From Agrobacterium fabrum str. C58 (GTDB lineage: Bacteria > Pseudomonadota > Alphaproteobacteria > Rhizobiales > Rhizobiaceae): a stretch of 64,000 bases of DNA. Positions 28,170 to 36,320 of this stretch are shown here, piece after piece (within the stretch, counting starts at the first letter, position 1; every line of letters starts with the position of its first letter). Position numbers and translations under genes: made by a program. The stretch is from positions 1,362,001 to 1,426,000 of the forward strand of contig NC_003062.2 of the NCBI RefSeq assembly GCF_000092025.1, written 5' to 3'. The notes beneath the pieces were generated by a model that ran no database searches, was not told where the DNA came from, and worked only from the letters and a program-made list of their open reading frames with translations.

Positions 28170-28892
28170 TCAATGGTAACGGCGTATCAACCCGACCAGC
28201 TTGCCCTGAATCTTCACCCGATCCGGTCCAAAAATGCGGGTCTCGTAGGCAGGATTGGCCGCTTCCAACGCGATGGACGCACCCTTGCGGCGGAAGCGCT
28301 TCAGCGTGGCTTCTTCATCATCCACCAGCGCCACGACGATATCGCCCGGATTGGCGGTATTACCGTTGCGGATGATGACGGTATCGCCATCAAAAATCCC
28401 GGCCTCGATCATCGAATCGCCTTTGACCTCAAGCGCGTAGTGCTCGCCCGAACCCAGCATGTCCACCGGCACGGCCAAATCATGGGTATTGTTCTGGATG
28501 GCGGAAATCGGCACACCGGCAGCGATACGACCCATGACGGGAATGGTGGCAGCTCCGGCGAAATCATTGGCAGGCGCCTTCACGGCAGGCGCCGGTTCCG
28601 GCTCCTTCGGTTTTCCAAGGCTGCCCTCGATGACGCTCGGCGAAAAGCCGCGTTGCGGCCTTGCGCCCGGCGTATAAGCCTCGGGCAGTTTGATAACCTC
28701 CAGCGCTCGCGCCCTGTTAGGTAGCCGGCGAATAAACCCGCGCTCTTCGAGCGCGGTGATCAGCCGGTGGATGCCGGATTTGGAAGCAAGATCGAGTGCG
28801 TCCTTCATTTCATCGAAGGAGGGCGGCACGCCGGACTCTTTCATTCTTTCATGAATGAAGAGAAGCAGTTCCTGCTGTTTGCGCGTGAGCAT
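28170..28892 (-). CDS. lexA: LexA repressor (SOS response)
   Basis: A 240-residue LexA. The N-terminal winged helix starts [17 protein letters not shown]; the Ala-Gly cleavage site is in RIAAGVP (about residues 123-129); the catalytic serine and lysine are in GDSM and TLKRF. A proline/alanine-rich linker of about 40 residues makes it longer than E. coli LexA (202 residues), as usual in alphaproteobacteria. GTTC-N7-GTTC operators upstream show autorepression. Confidence 0.97.
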   Translation of the reverse strand: MLTRKQQELLLFIHERMKESGVPPSFDEMKDALDLASKSGIHRLITALEERGFIRRLPNRARALEVIKLPEAYTPGARPQRGFSPSVIEGSLGKPKEPEPAPAVKAPANDFAGAATIPVMGRIAAGVPISAIQNNTHDLAVPVDMLGSGEHYALEVKGDSMIEAGIFDGDTVIIRNGNTANPGDIVVALVDDEEATLKRFRRKGASIALEAANPAYETRIFGPDRVKIQGKLVGLIRRYH

Positions 28893-28944
28893 GAGGAAAA
28901 CACCCTTGAGAATCGTCGTTGAAGTCGCGAAACAAATACAGAAC

Positions 28945-28970
28945 GAACACTATATGTTCCATATGTGTTC
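28945..28970 (-). promoter_or_regulatory. SOS boxes and lexA promoter
   Basis: Three half-sites with an 11-nt period: GAAC (28945-28948), GTTC (28956-28959), GTTC (28967-28970). The last two make the alphaproteobacterial LexA box GTTC-N7-GTTC exactly. The minus-strand -10 TATAGT (28949-28954) lies between half-sites, so LexA binding would block lexA transcription. Confidence 0.85.
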
Positions 28971-29163
28971 CGCAATCCCCTAAAATTTCGTGAAGGATGC
29001 ATATCGAATCCTGATTCAATCTTCGAAACATGAAGAGATCAGGCCGATGATATAAGTAGCGTTGGGAATAGACGCCGGTCGGGGATTCCGATCGATGAAA
29101 TTGTCGCGGGAACAGTTTCCAGGTCAGATCACGACCTCGGAGCCGAAGCGGCCTGAACGCGCC
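28971..29163. other. Intergenic region left of an orphan terminator; possible small RNA
   Basis: About 190 bp upstream of lexA with no protein gene that I can support. The longest reading of note is a 21-codon frame starting GTG near 28989 with no ribosome site. Because a plus-strand terminator follows at 29164-29203 without any plus-strand gene before it, a small RNA on the plus strand is possible. No clear plus-strand promoter was found. Confidence 0.3.
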
Positions 29164-29203
29164 GAAGCAACGCAGAGTGATGGCCCTCTCCGTTGCTTCT
29201 TTT
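29164..29203 (+). terminator. Orphan Rho-independent terminator, plus strand
   Basis: GAAGCAACGCAGAG (29164-29177) and CTCTCCGTTGCTTC (29186-29199) form a 14-bp stem with one mismatch and an 8-nt loop, followed by TTTT. Both flanking genes are on the minus strand. For the minus strand the A-side is short (GCGAATAAAA), so it would be the plus strand that ends here. Confidence 0.6.
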
Positions 29204-29274
29204 ATTCGCCTTGAAGCGACAGCCTCATGGCGCAAGGTCGATGACTGCGTTTGCCTGACCTGCTCTTCCGCCGG

Positions 29275-30006
29275 CTATTTCACGCCGTTGGAGAGGAATG
29301 CCTGCAGCTCGGGCGTTTGTGGTTTCTCGAAAAGCTGTTTCGAAGCGCCCATTTCCCAGATCTTACCCTGATGCATGAAGACGGTCACATGTGCGACGCT
29401 GCGGGCAAAGCTCATTTCATGGGTCACCAGCAACATCGTCATGCCTTCCCGCGCCAGCTGTTCCATGACGAGGAGCACCTCTCCCGTCAGTTCGGGATCG
29501 AGAGCGGATGTCACCTCGTCGAACAGCATGACTTTCGGCCGCATCGCCAGCGAACGGGCGATGGCTACACGTTGCTGTTGTCCGCCCGACAGCATGTCGG
29601 GATAAGCGTCGAATTTTTCCGCCAGCCCCACCTGCGCCAACACTTTGCGCGCCAGCACATCGGCATCAGCCCTGGCGACATCCTGCGTTATCTTCGGAGA
29701 CAGCATGATGTTTTCGCCGACGGTCAGATGCGGAAAGAGATTATAGCTCTGGAAGACGATGCCGACGTCCTTGCGCAACTGTCTGAGTTTGGTCTGGTCC
29801 TGCTCCACCCTGTGTCCCGCGGCGGTGATATTGCCGGACTGAAACTCTTCGAGACCGTTGATGCAACGCAGCATCGTGCTCTTGCCGGAGCCGCTGCGCC
29901 CGATGATGGCGACGACCTGTCCCGCCTCGACGTTCAGCGATACACCCTTCAGAACTTCGAGGGCGCCATAACGCTTGTGCACCTGATCAATTGTTACGAC
30001 CGACAT
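29275..30006 (-). CDS. Amino-acid-type ABC transporter ATP-binding protein
   Basis: A 243-residue ABC ATPase of the GlnQ/HisP type: Walker A GRSGSGKST, Q-loop VFQSYNLFPHLTVGEN, signature LSGGQQQR, Walker B VMLFDEVTSALD and LVTHEM. The start is placed at MSVVTIDQVHKRYG; the frame continues upstream only because it overlaps the permease. It overlaps that permease by 20 bp and is the last gene of the long minus-strand block 29.3-37.5 kb. Confidence 0.95.
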   Translation of the reverse strand: MSVVTIDQVHKRYGALEVLKGVSLNVEAGQVVAIIGRSGSGKSTMLRCINGLEEFQSGNITAAGHRVEQDQTKLRQLRKDVGIVFQSYNLFPHLTVGENIMLSPKITQDVARADADVLARKVLAQVGLAEKFDAYPDMLSGGQQQRVAIARSLAMRPKVMLFDEVTSALDPELTGEVLLVMEQLAREGMTMLLVTHEMSFARSVAHVTVFMHQGKIWEMGASKQLFEKPQTPELQAFLSNGVK

Positions 30007-30640
30007 GGAGAACCCTTTCGAGATGGCGGCTGAGGCGCGATAGCGGGAAGCAGATCGCGAAATAAAGAAGAGCGACGACGAAAAACACCTGGAAGGGTCT
30101 GAACGTCGCATTGTTGACGAGCTGGCCTGCGCGGGAGAGTTCCACGAAGCCGACCACCGATACGATGGAGGTGTTCTTGACGAGCTGGACAAGGAACCCC
30201 ACCGTCGGAGGCAGGGAAAGCCGAAGGGCCTGCGGCAGGATGACATAGCGATATTGCTGGAAACGCGTGAGCGCCAGCGAGGCCGAGGCCTCCCATTGCG
30301 GCTTTGGCACCGCCTGGATGGAGCCGCGCCAGATTTCCGCCAGATAGGCCGAAACATAGACCGACAGGGACACCGATGCGGCGAGCAGCGGCGGTATTTC
30401 GAACCCGAACAGCGTCAACCCGTAATAGGACATGAACAGGATCATCAGCACCGGTATCGACTGAATGACGGTGATGTAACCTGCTGCGACGTTGCGGACC
30501 GATCCATATTGCGAAAGCCGCATGATGGCGAAGAAGCCGCCCGTCAGCGAGCCGATGCTGAAGGCAATGGCGGTCAGGACGATGGACCAGCCGGCCCCAC
30601 GAAGCAGGAAAAGAAATTCAGGCCAACCGAATGTGGACAT
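29987..30640 (-). CDS. Amino-acid-type ABC transporter permease
   Basis: A 217-residue polar amino acid permease: YITVIQSIPVLMILFMSYYG in the second segment and the EAA loop EASASLALTRFQQYRYVILP, then QALRLSLPPTVGFLVQ. The start MSTFGWPEFLFLL overlaps the stop of the next permease upstream by 1 nt. It works with the permease at 30640-31344 as the membrane pair. Confidence 0.92.
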   Translation of the reverse strand: MSTFGWPEFLFLLRGAGWSIVLTAIAFSIGSLTGGFFAIMRLSQYGSVRNVAAGYITVIQSIPVLMILFMSYYGLTLFGFEIPPLLAASVSLSVYVSAYLAEIWRGSIQAVPKPQWEASASLALTRFQQYRYVILPQALRLSLPPTVGFLVQLVKNTSIVSVVGFVELSRAGQLVNNATFRPFQVFFVVALLYFAICFPLSRLSRHLERVLHVGRNN

Positions 30641-31344
30641 CAGGCAATTCCTTCCTGGACGGTCATCGGGGAGAAAACCTTGACGCGGCGGCGGAACAGC
30701 CAGTGACCGAACCATGCGAGAATGATTTTCAGCGCCAGCGCGAGAAGGAGGTAGATGACGGTCACGACGATGTAGGTCTCAAAGCTTCGAAACGTCCGTT
30801 GCTCGATGATCGAAGCCGCACCGGAGAGCTCCGGCACAGAGATGAAGGAGCAGATGCTCGATGCCAGAAGCATCAGCACGAACTGGCTGGACAGCGCCGG
30901 CCATATTTTTGCAAAGGCCGGTTTCATCACGACGTAACGAAACACCTGAAGGCGGCTGAGCGAGAGCGACAGGCCCGCCTCGACCTGTGAGCGGTGTATG
31001 GACTCCACGCCGGCGCGAATGATCTCCGTCGCATAGGCCGAAAGGTTGAGCGTCATGGCAAAGAGTGCGGCTTGTGTCCCGGACATGCGAAAGCCGACGA
31101 GCGGCAGTCCGAAGAAAACCATGAAGAGCTGGACGAGAAATGGCGTGTTCCTGAGCAGTTCGACATAGGAATCGACGCAGAAGCGGATGGTGCCGTTGCC
31201 GAGACTGCGCATGGCGACCAGCGCCACGGCGATCATCGTACCGAGGACGATCGCGGTTGCCGACAGGCCTATCGTCAGCAGGATGCCGCGCCAGATCAGA
31301 TCCGATTCAGCAAACACGGCCTCGAAGTGAAGTGAAAAATTCAT
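30640..31344 (-). CDS. Amino-acid-type ABC transporter permease
   Basis: A 234-residue HisM-type permease: YVELLRNTPFLVQLFMVFFG and the EAA loop EAGLSLSLSRLQVFRYVVMK. Start MNFSLHFEAVFAESD, with GGGAGGAGCC about 5 nt upstream on the minus strand. A GC-rich hairpin in the 68-bp gap separates it from the binding-protein gene. Confidence 0.92.
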   Translation of the reverse strand: MNFSLHFEAVFAESDLIWRGILLTIGLSATAIVLGTMIAVALVAMRSLGNGTIRFCVDSYVELLRNTPFLVQLFMVFFGLPLVGFRMSGTQAALFAMTLNLSAYATEIIRAGVESIHRSQVEAGLSLSLSRLQVFRYVVMKPAFAKIWPALSSQFVLMLLASSICSFISVPELSGAASIIEQRTFRSFETYIVVTVIYLLLALALKIILAWFGHWLFRRRVKVFSPMTVQEGIA

Positions 31345-31368
31345 GCTGGCTCCTCCCGAATACGCTGT

Positions 31369-31398
31369 TCCGGCGCGCCTGTGGAAGGGCGCGCCGGA
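31369..31398 (-). promoter_or_regulatory. Intercistronic hairpin after the binding-protein gene
   Basis: A perfect 11-bp GC-rich stem TCCGGCGCGCC / GGCGCGCCGGA with an 8-nt loop, 15 nt after the binding-protein stop. No T-run follows on the minus strand. Likely a 3'-end stabiliser for the upstream cistron. Confidence 0.6.
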
Positions 31399-31412
31399 GT
31401 TTTGCCGTCCGA

Positions 31413-32216
31413 TCAGAATGTCGGGAGAACGGGCAGGGGCGTGCCGACCCATTTGCGGGCGATCGCGTCCAGCTCTCCATTCTGCTTGATGTAATAGATC
31501 GTATTGTTCAGCCACTGATGCAGGTCGACGGCATCCTTGCGAACGGTCATCGAGTTCGGCTGTATGGAGAAGAAGAACTTCACCTCCGTCGTCGTATCGC
31601 CGCGCAGCTTGATGGCCGCGTTGGCCTGCGCATCCGGCCCGGCGATCGCCTGCACCTGACCCGAGAAAAGAGCCTGCATGGTCGTCGCATCATCATCAAA
31701 GCGCAGGATCGTCAGGCCAAGTTCCTTCTCACGGTTGACGAATTCGCGCTCGACGCTCGATCCGCGATTGACCCCTACAGTCATGCCTTTCAGGTCTTCC
31801 CATTTTTCAATCTTGGTATCCTTGTGGGAATAGATCCCCACCTGGAAGGCGCTGTAGGGGTTGGTGAACATCACCGCCTTGGCGCGCTCCGGCGTCGGCG
31901 CCAGCGTCGCGACAAGGAAGTCCACCTTGCCGGATTCCAGAGCCGGAATGCGCGATGGCGGCGTCAGCTGGACCATCGTAACCGGTACGCCGAGATATTT
32001 GCCGATCAGCGTTGCGACATCGGCATCATACCCGACCGGATTTCCCTGCGCGTCCACCGAGCCGAAGGGCGGCGCACCCACCAGCACGCCGATCTTCACC
32101 GAGCCGCGCTTGACGATGTCATCGACGCTCTGTGCATTTGCCGAAAAACCGGTGAAGATACCGGCACAAACCGCGATCGCGGCAGCAACGGATTTAAAAG
32201 ACTGAAAGATGCTCAT
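31413..32216 (-). CDS. Amino-acid-type ABC transporter substrate-binding protein
   Basis: A 267-residue SBP family 3 protein. Signal peptide residues 1-28 (ending FSANAQ). Mature blocks: VKIGVLVGAPPFGSVDAQ, VGYDADVATLIGKYLG, KVDFLVATLAPTPERAK and MTVGVNRGSSVE. The ATG at 32216 has GGAG 6 nt upstream; a GTG directly before it is less well spaced. Transport specificity is unknown. Because the neighbours degrade hydroxyacids and sugar acids, the ligand may be a carboxylate rather than an amino acid; this is inference. Confidence 0.9.
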   Translation of the reverse strand: MSIFQSFKSVAAAIAVCAGIFTGFSANAQSVDDIVKRGSVKIGVLVGAPPFGSVDAQGNPVGYDADVATLIGKYLGVPVTMVQLTPPSRIPALESGKVDFLVATLAPTPERAKAVMFTNPYSAFQVGIYSHKDTKIEKWEDLKGMTVGVNRGSSVEREFVNREKELGLTILRFDDDATTMQALFSGQVQAIAGPDAQANAAIKLRGDTTTEVKFFFSIQPNSMTVRKDAVDLHQWLNNTIYYIKQNGELDAIARKWVGTPLPVLPTF

Positions 32217-32248
32217 CACTCTCTCCCTGGTTGATTGAGCTGTGGTTT

Positions 32249-32270
32249 ATGGCCGGCTCCTCCCGGCCAT
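32249..32270 (-). promoter_or_regulatory. Hairpin between dehydrogenase and binding-protein genes
   Basis: ATGGCCGG (32249-32256) and CCGGCCAT (32263-32270) form a perfect 8-bp stem with a 6-nt loop in a 65-bp gap. It may mark the end of one transcript segment; no T-run is seen. Confidence 0.4.
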
Positions 32271-32281
32271 GCGGTGATCTG

Positions 32282-33268
32282 CTATTCAGACGCGGTGCGG
32301 ACGATGTTGATGCAGTCTTGCCCCTTCAGCCGCCGATTGATGTTTTCCGCGATCGTCTGCTGCCGCCGCCGCACCGTTCCACTGGTCCAGCCGGACATGT
32401 GCGGCGTCATGATGATGTTCTCGAGTTGATTGAATGGCAGTGCGGACGGTTGTCTCGTCGGCGCGTCGGGTGACGGATAGGCGTACCAGGTATCGATGAC
32501 CGCACCGCCGATGGTTCCGCTTTTCAGCGCGTCATAAAGCGCCTGCTCGTCTATGGTCGGGCCGCGCCCGACATTGATGATGACGGCACCGGATTTCATC
32601 GCTGCGAAAGCCTCCGCATCGACGATCCCGCGTGTCGTGTCCGTTAGTGGTACGGAGACGACGATGAAATCTGCGGTCGGCCAGAATTCGTTGAGCTGAT
32701 CCAGTGTGAAGGAGCGGTCTACCAGATCCGACGTTTCCACGCGGCTGCGATTGGCGACGCTGACCTGCATTCCGAACGCCTTCGCGCGGACCGCAATGGC
32801 CTTCCCGATATGGCCGAAGCCGAGAAGACCGATGGTTTTTCCGGACATTTCGTCGTGCAGGCGCTCGGTCGAACCGGACCAGTAGGCCCACTGGCCGGCG
32901 CGCAATTTGTTGTCGGCATCGCGCAACGGAACATGACGGTTGAGAATGGCTGAAAACACATATTCGGCAATTGCGGGATCATGGCCAAAGCAGTTGCACA
33001 CGACCGCGCTTTTCGGCAGCAGGTCGAGATTGACGGCGTCATAACCGGCGCCGGGCACATGAAACAGCGTCAGTCTTTCAGGCGTCGGCAACGATGCATC
33101 AAATTTGACGCCAACGATGATATCGGCTTTGCGATAGGCGTTGCGGTCTTCCTCGGTGACGAGTTGATCCGGCAGCAGAGCGATTTCCGCGCCGCCCTCC
33201 ACCAGGTTTTTGAAGTCATCGCTGAAACAGGCGGCATTTTCGCCGTGAAAAACGATCCGTTTTGACAT
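32282..33268 (-). CDS. D-2-hydroxyacid dehydrogenase family protein (atypical active site)
   Basis: A 328-residue NAD(P)-dependent dehydrogenase. The Rossmann motif is LLGFGHIGKAI (about residues 148-158). Of the catalytic Arg-Glu-His triad, arginine (VGRGP, residue 235) and histidine (TPHMSGWT, residue 290) are present. The region that normally carries the glutamate (D-V-F-x-x-E-P) reads IDTWYAYPSPDAP, so no glutamate is at the usual place. It lies between the two ABC importers in the same direction, so it probably acts on the imported compound or on an intermediate. Substrate unknown. Confidence 0.85.
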   Translation of the reverse strand: MSKRIVFHGENAACFSDDFKNLVEGGAEIALLPDQLVTEEDRNAYRKADIIVGVKFDASLPTPERLTLFHVPGAGYDAVNLDLLPKSAVVCNCFGHDPAIAEYVFSAILNRHVPLRDADNKLRAGQWAYWSGSTERLHDEMSGKTIGLLGFGHIGKAIAVRAKAFGMQVSVANRSRVETSDLVDRSFTLDQLNEFWPTADFIVVSVPLTDTTRGIVDAEAFAAMKSGAVIINVGRGPTIDEQALYDALKSGTIGGAVIDTWYAYPSPDAPTRQPSALPFNQLENIIMTPHMSGWTSGTVRRRQQTIAENINRRLKGQDCINIVRTASE

Positions 33269-33344
33269 GTCTATTCTCCCCGCTGCGGATATTTCTGGAG
33301 ATTGAAAAAAGGTTGCGCTGATGCAGGTCCGGTCACGTTCATGG

Positions 33345-34496
33345 TCACGATCGGATCCGCTCGCCCGTCACGGCCGAAAACAGGATGGCCTGACCGGGAT
33401 CGATCGTCAGCGAAACCTCCTGGCGCAATGAAAGCGTGCAATATCCGGGAACGGTCACCATCACCGCATCCATATCGCCGTCCTCGTCATGCGCCGTGCG
33501 GCCGTCTTTGAGGCGAACGGCGATGATCGAATCTGCGCCGATATGTTCGACCATCACGACCTCCCCCCGCAGGGAGGCTTCGGTCGGTTCCGTCGTCAGG
33601 GAGAGGGCGTTTGGCCGAACACCCAGCAACACGGTGGAAGCCGTCTCCGACTGTGGCACATCCACGCGGATGGAGGTGGAGCCGATGAAGAGGCCATCAG
33701 GCTTTTTGTCAGTGACGATCAGGTTCATCGGCGGCGTGCCGATGAAGCGGGCGACATAGGTATTGGCCGGATCGGTATAGATTTCGCGCGCCGTTCCGAA
33801 TTGCTGGATGATGCCTTCGCGCATCAGGGCGATTTTTGTGCCCATGGTCATGGCTTCGACCTGGTCATGCGTCACGTAGACAAAGGTTCCACCGATCTCC
33901 TGGTGCAGGCGTGAAATCTCCGAACGCATGGAGGTTCGAAGCTTGGCGTCCAGATTGGAGAGCGGCTCGTCCATCAGGAACACTTCCGGCTCCCGCACCA
34001 TGGCTCGCCCAAGGGCGACGCGCTGGCGCTGTCCGCCGGAAAGCGTACGCGGGAAACGGTCGAGCATCTCCGTCAGTCCGAGGATTTTTGCAATCCTCGC
34101 GACTTTTTCAACGACGCTTGATGATTTCTCGATCCGGCGTTTTGCCAGACCGCCGATGATCGGCAGGTGGTGCCACCAGCGAAACTGCTGCATCAACAGC
34201 GGGAAGGACATGTTCCTGCGCACGGAAAGATGCGGGTAAAGCGCGTAGGACTGAAACACGAAGGCGATATCGCGCTCGCCGGGCGGCAATTGATCGACCC
34301 GCCTGCCGCCGATCAGGATTTCCCCGCCGGAAATGCTTTCAAGGCCTGCGAGCATACGCAAAAGCGTGGATTTGCCACAGCCAGAAGGACCGAGAAGGAC
34401 GAGGAAATCTCCCTCTTCGATCGAGACATTGATGTCGCGAATGACTTCCTTCGCACCGAATTTCTTCGAGATATTGTTGAGTTCAATAGCGGGCAT
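33345..34496 (-). CDS. Carbohydrate ABC transporter ATP-binding protein (MalK/UgpC type)
   Basis: A 383-residue CUT1-class ATPase. Walker A GPSGCGKST (about residues 37-45), signature LSGGQRQR, Walker B EVFLMDEPLSNLD, switch VTHDQVEAMTMG and a C-terminal TOBE/OB regulatory domain (from about residue 240, with VLLGVRPNAL). There is an insertion of some 20 residues between the Q-loop and the signature (FRWWHHLPIIGGLAKRRIEK) that is unusual for MalK-type proteins. It is downstream of its two permeases. Confidence 0.94.
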   Translation of the reverse strand: MPAIELNNISKKFGAKEVIRDINVSIEEGDFLVLLGPSGCGKSTLLRMLAGLESISGGEILIGGRRVDQLPPGERDIAFVFQSYALYPHLSVRRNMSFPLLMQQFRWWHHLPIIGGLAKRRIEKSSSVVEKVARIAKILGLTEMLDRFPRTLSGGQRQRVALGRAMVREPEVFLMDEPLSNLDAKLRTSMRSEISRLHQEIGGTFVYVTHDQVEAMTMGTKIALMREGIIQQFGTAREIYTDPANTYVARFIGTPPMNLIVTDKKPDGLFIGSTSIRVDVPQSETASTVLLGVRPNALSLTTEPTEASLRGEVVMVEHIGADSIIAVRLKDGRTAHDEDGDMDAVMVTVPGYCTLSLRQEVSLTIDPGQAILFSAVTGERIRS

Positions 34497-34508
34497 CTGG
34501 TTTTCCTG

Positions 34509-35339
34509 TCAGCCTTTGACACTGCCGGCGGTCATTCCGGCGACCACGTAGCGTTGGGCAAAGAGGTAAAAGACGATGGCGGGCAGGGTGTAGATCACCC
34601 CCACTGCCATGACGGAATGGATGGGCGTGGAGAGTTCGCCCACGAAACTGGCGAGCCCGACGGAAGCCGTCCTGAGGTTCTCACTGCTGATCAGGGTCTG
34701 CGCGAAGACATATTCGTTCCAGCCGTGGAAGAAAGAGATGACGGCAGCGGCAGCGAGCGTCGGCGCAATCAGCGGAATGATGATGCCGAGCACAATATCG
34801 AGACGCGAGCAGCCATCGACCCTTGCCGCCTCTTCGATCTCGATCGGAATGCCGTCGATCGCACCCTTTATGATCCAGGTGATCACAGGTACCACGAAGG
34901 CGGTGTTTGCCAGCACGAGGCCAGGGATCGTATTAAGCAGGTTGAGGTCGCCAAATATCGAATAGAGCGGCACGACAAGCATGGCTTCCGGCAGCATCTG
35001 CGTTGCAAACAATGCAAAGCCGAGTATCGCAAGTCCTGCAAACCGGAAACGGGAAAGGGCATAAGCCGGCAGGACGGCCAGCAGGATGCTGAGGACGGTG
35101 GTGCCTGTGGCAACCAGAAAGCTGTTCTTCAGCCATGTCGTCACCGGAATGGTATCGAAAACCTCGAGATAGATTCCAAGCTGCGACCAGTCAGGCACGA
35201 GCCGTGGAAAGGGCGCGAAGAGTTCCGATGACGGCGTCATGGACGTGACGAACATCCAGTAGATCGGAAAAGCCGCAAAGCCGAGCATGAAGAGGACGGC
35301 GAGGATGCGAACAAAGTGGGCGTTGCCGGTGGTATTCAT
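34509..35339 (-). CDS. Carbohydrate ABC transporter permease (MalG type)
   Basis: A 276-residue inner-membrane protein with about six transmembrane segments and the EAA loop EEAARVDGCSRLDIVLGIIIP (first 20 residues EEAARVDGCSRLDIVLGIII). The ATG at 35339 overlaps the stop of the upstream permease by 1 nt; a TTG directly before it could also start but is less likely. The C-terminal AGMTAGSVKG is typical of MalG-family permeases. Confidence 0.92.
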   Translation of the reverse strand: MNTTGNAHFVRILAVLFMLGFAAFPIYWMFVTSMTPSSELFAPFPRLVPDWSQLGIYLEVFDTIPVTTWLKNSFLVATGTTVLSILLAVLPAYALSRFRFAGLAILGFALFATQMLPEAMLVVPLYSIFGDLNLLNTIPGLVLANTAFVVPVITWIIKGAIDGIPIEIEEAARVDGCSRLDIVLGIIIPLIAPTLAAAAVISFFHGWNEYVFAQTLISSENLRTASVGLASFVGELSTPIHSVMAVGVIYTLPAIVFYLFAQRYVVAGMTAGSVKG

Positions 35340-36256
35340 CAACGCTTCCCCTGTGCCTGTTCAGTCATCCGGGTGACCTTGAAATAGATGACGGTTACCA
35401 GAAGCGCGATCGACAGGCCGATCATGCCGATGGAGGCCGCTGATCCGAGATCGCGATAGACGAAACCCTGGCGATAAAGCTCGATGACGAGCGTGTTGGT
35501 CGCGCCGATGGGACCGCCCTGCGTCATCAGCCAGATGAGGTCGAAGCGGCGCAGCGACCAGATGGTGACGAACAACGTCAGCATCAGCACGGTCGGCTGG
35601 ATGGTCGGCCATGTGGCGGTCTTGAAGATGTTGAGCCGGTCCGCACCATCGATGACGGCAGCCTCCTTGAGCTCATGCGGCACGCCCTGCAAAGCCGCGA
35701 GGATCACAACGGAAGAAAAGGGGAATATCTGCCAGACGGTGGTGAGCAGGATAGCCGGTAGGGCGAGGTTTGGATCGTCGAGCCAGTTCTCACCGCCGAA
35801 GGGAAGGCCGAGACCGGTGAGAACCCGATTGAAAATGCCGTATTGCGAATTGAATATCCAGGTGAATACCAGCGCGACGGCAACTGACGGTGCGGCCCAG
35901 GGAACGGTGATCAGCGCCCGGGCAATACCCCGGCCGAAAAAGGGGGAATCGAGCAGCATGGCCGAACCTAGGCCCGTGCCGATCGCAAAGATCACGCAGG
36001 CGACGGTATAGATCGCCGTGATCCACAGCACCTTCCACAGTTCACCGTCCTCGATCAGGAAGGAATAATTCTCGATACCGACGAACGGGTTGACGTTAGG
36101 CGTCAGCAGGTCGGTGGCGGTGAAGCTCATGAAGAACTGCTGGACCAGCGGATAAAACTGAAACAGCAGAAGATAGATGCCGACCGGTGCGGCGAAGAGA
36201 TAAGGAGTCAACGGATGACCGTCGAGCCTTGCTCCTGCGAGCTGGGCACGTTTCAT
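35339..36256 (-). CDS. Carbohydrate ABC transporter permease (MalF type)
   Basis: A 305-residue permease with six predicted transmembrane segments; EAA loop ELKEAAVIDGADRLNIFKTA followed by TWPTIQP. The N-terminal segment PYLFAAPVGIYLLLFQFYPL is typical of CUT1 permeases. It forms the membrane pair with the MalG-type gene. A hairpin separates it from the binding-protein gene 64 bp upstream. Confidence 0.92.
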   Translation of the reverse strand: MKRAQLAGARLDGHPLTPYLFAAPVGIYLLLFQFYPLVQQFFMSFTATDLLTPNVNPFVGIENYSFLIEDGELWKVLWITAIYTVACVIFAIGTGLGSAMLLDSPFFGRGIARALITVPWAAPSVAVALVFTWIFNSQYGIFNRVLTGLGLPFGGENWLDDPNLALPAILLTTVWQIFPFSSVVILAALQGVPHELKEAAVIDGADRLNIFKTATWPTIQPTVLMLTLFVTIWSLRRFDLIWLMTQGGPIGATNTLVIELYRQGFVYRDLGSAASIGMIGLSIALLVTVIYFKVTRMTEQAQGKR

Positions 36257-36286
36257 AACTGACCTCGATGGAAATAGAGCCGGGGT

Positions 36287-36314
36287 TGCGGAGGCCGATC
36301 AGACAGCCTCCGCA
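36287..36314 (-). promoter_or_regulatory. Intercistronic hairpin after the sugar-binding-protein gene
   Basis: TGCGGAGGC (36287-36295) and GCCTCCGCA (36306-36314), a perfect 9-bp stem with a 10-nt loop, begins a few bases after the binding-protein stop. Same position as the hairpins behind the other three binding-protein genes of the window. Confidence 0.6.
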
Positions 36315-36320
36315 TCGATC

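Noticed and set aside
28989..29054. A 21-codon peptide frame beside lexA
   Set aside because: GTG start without ribosome site, no similarity visible; too short to support as a gene.
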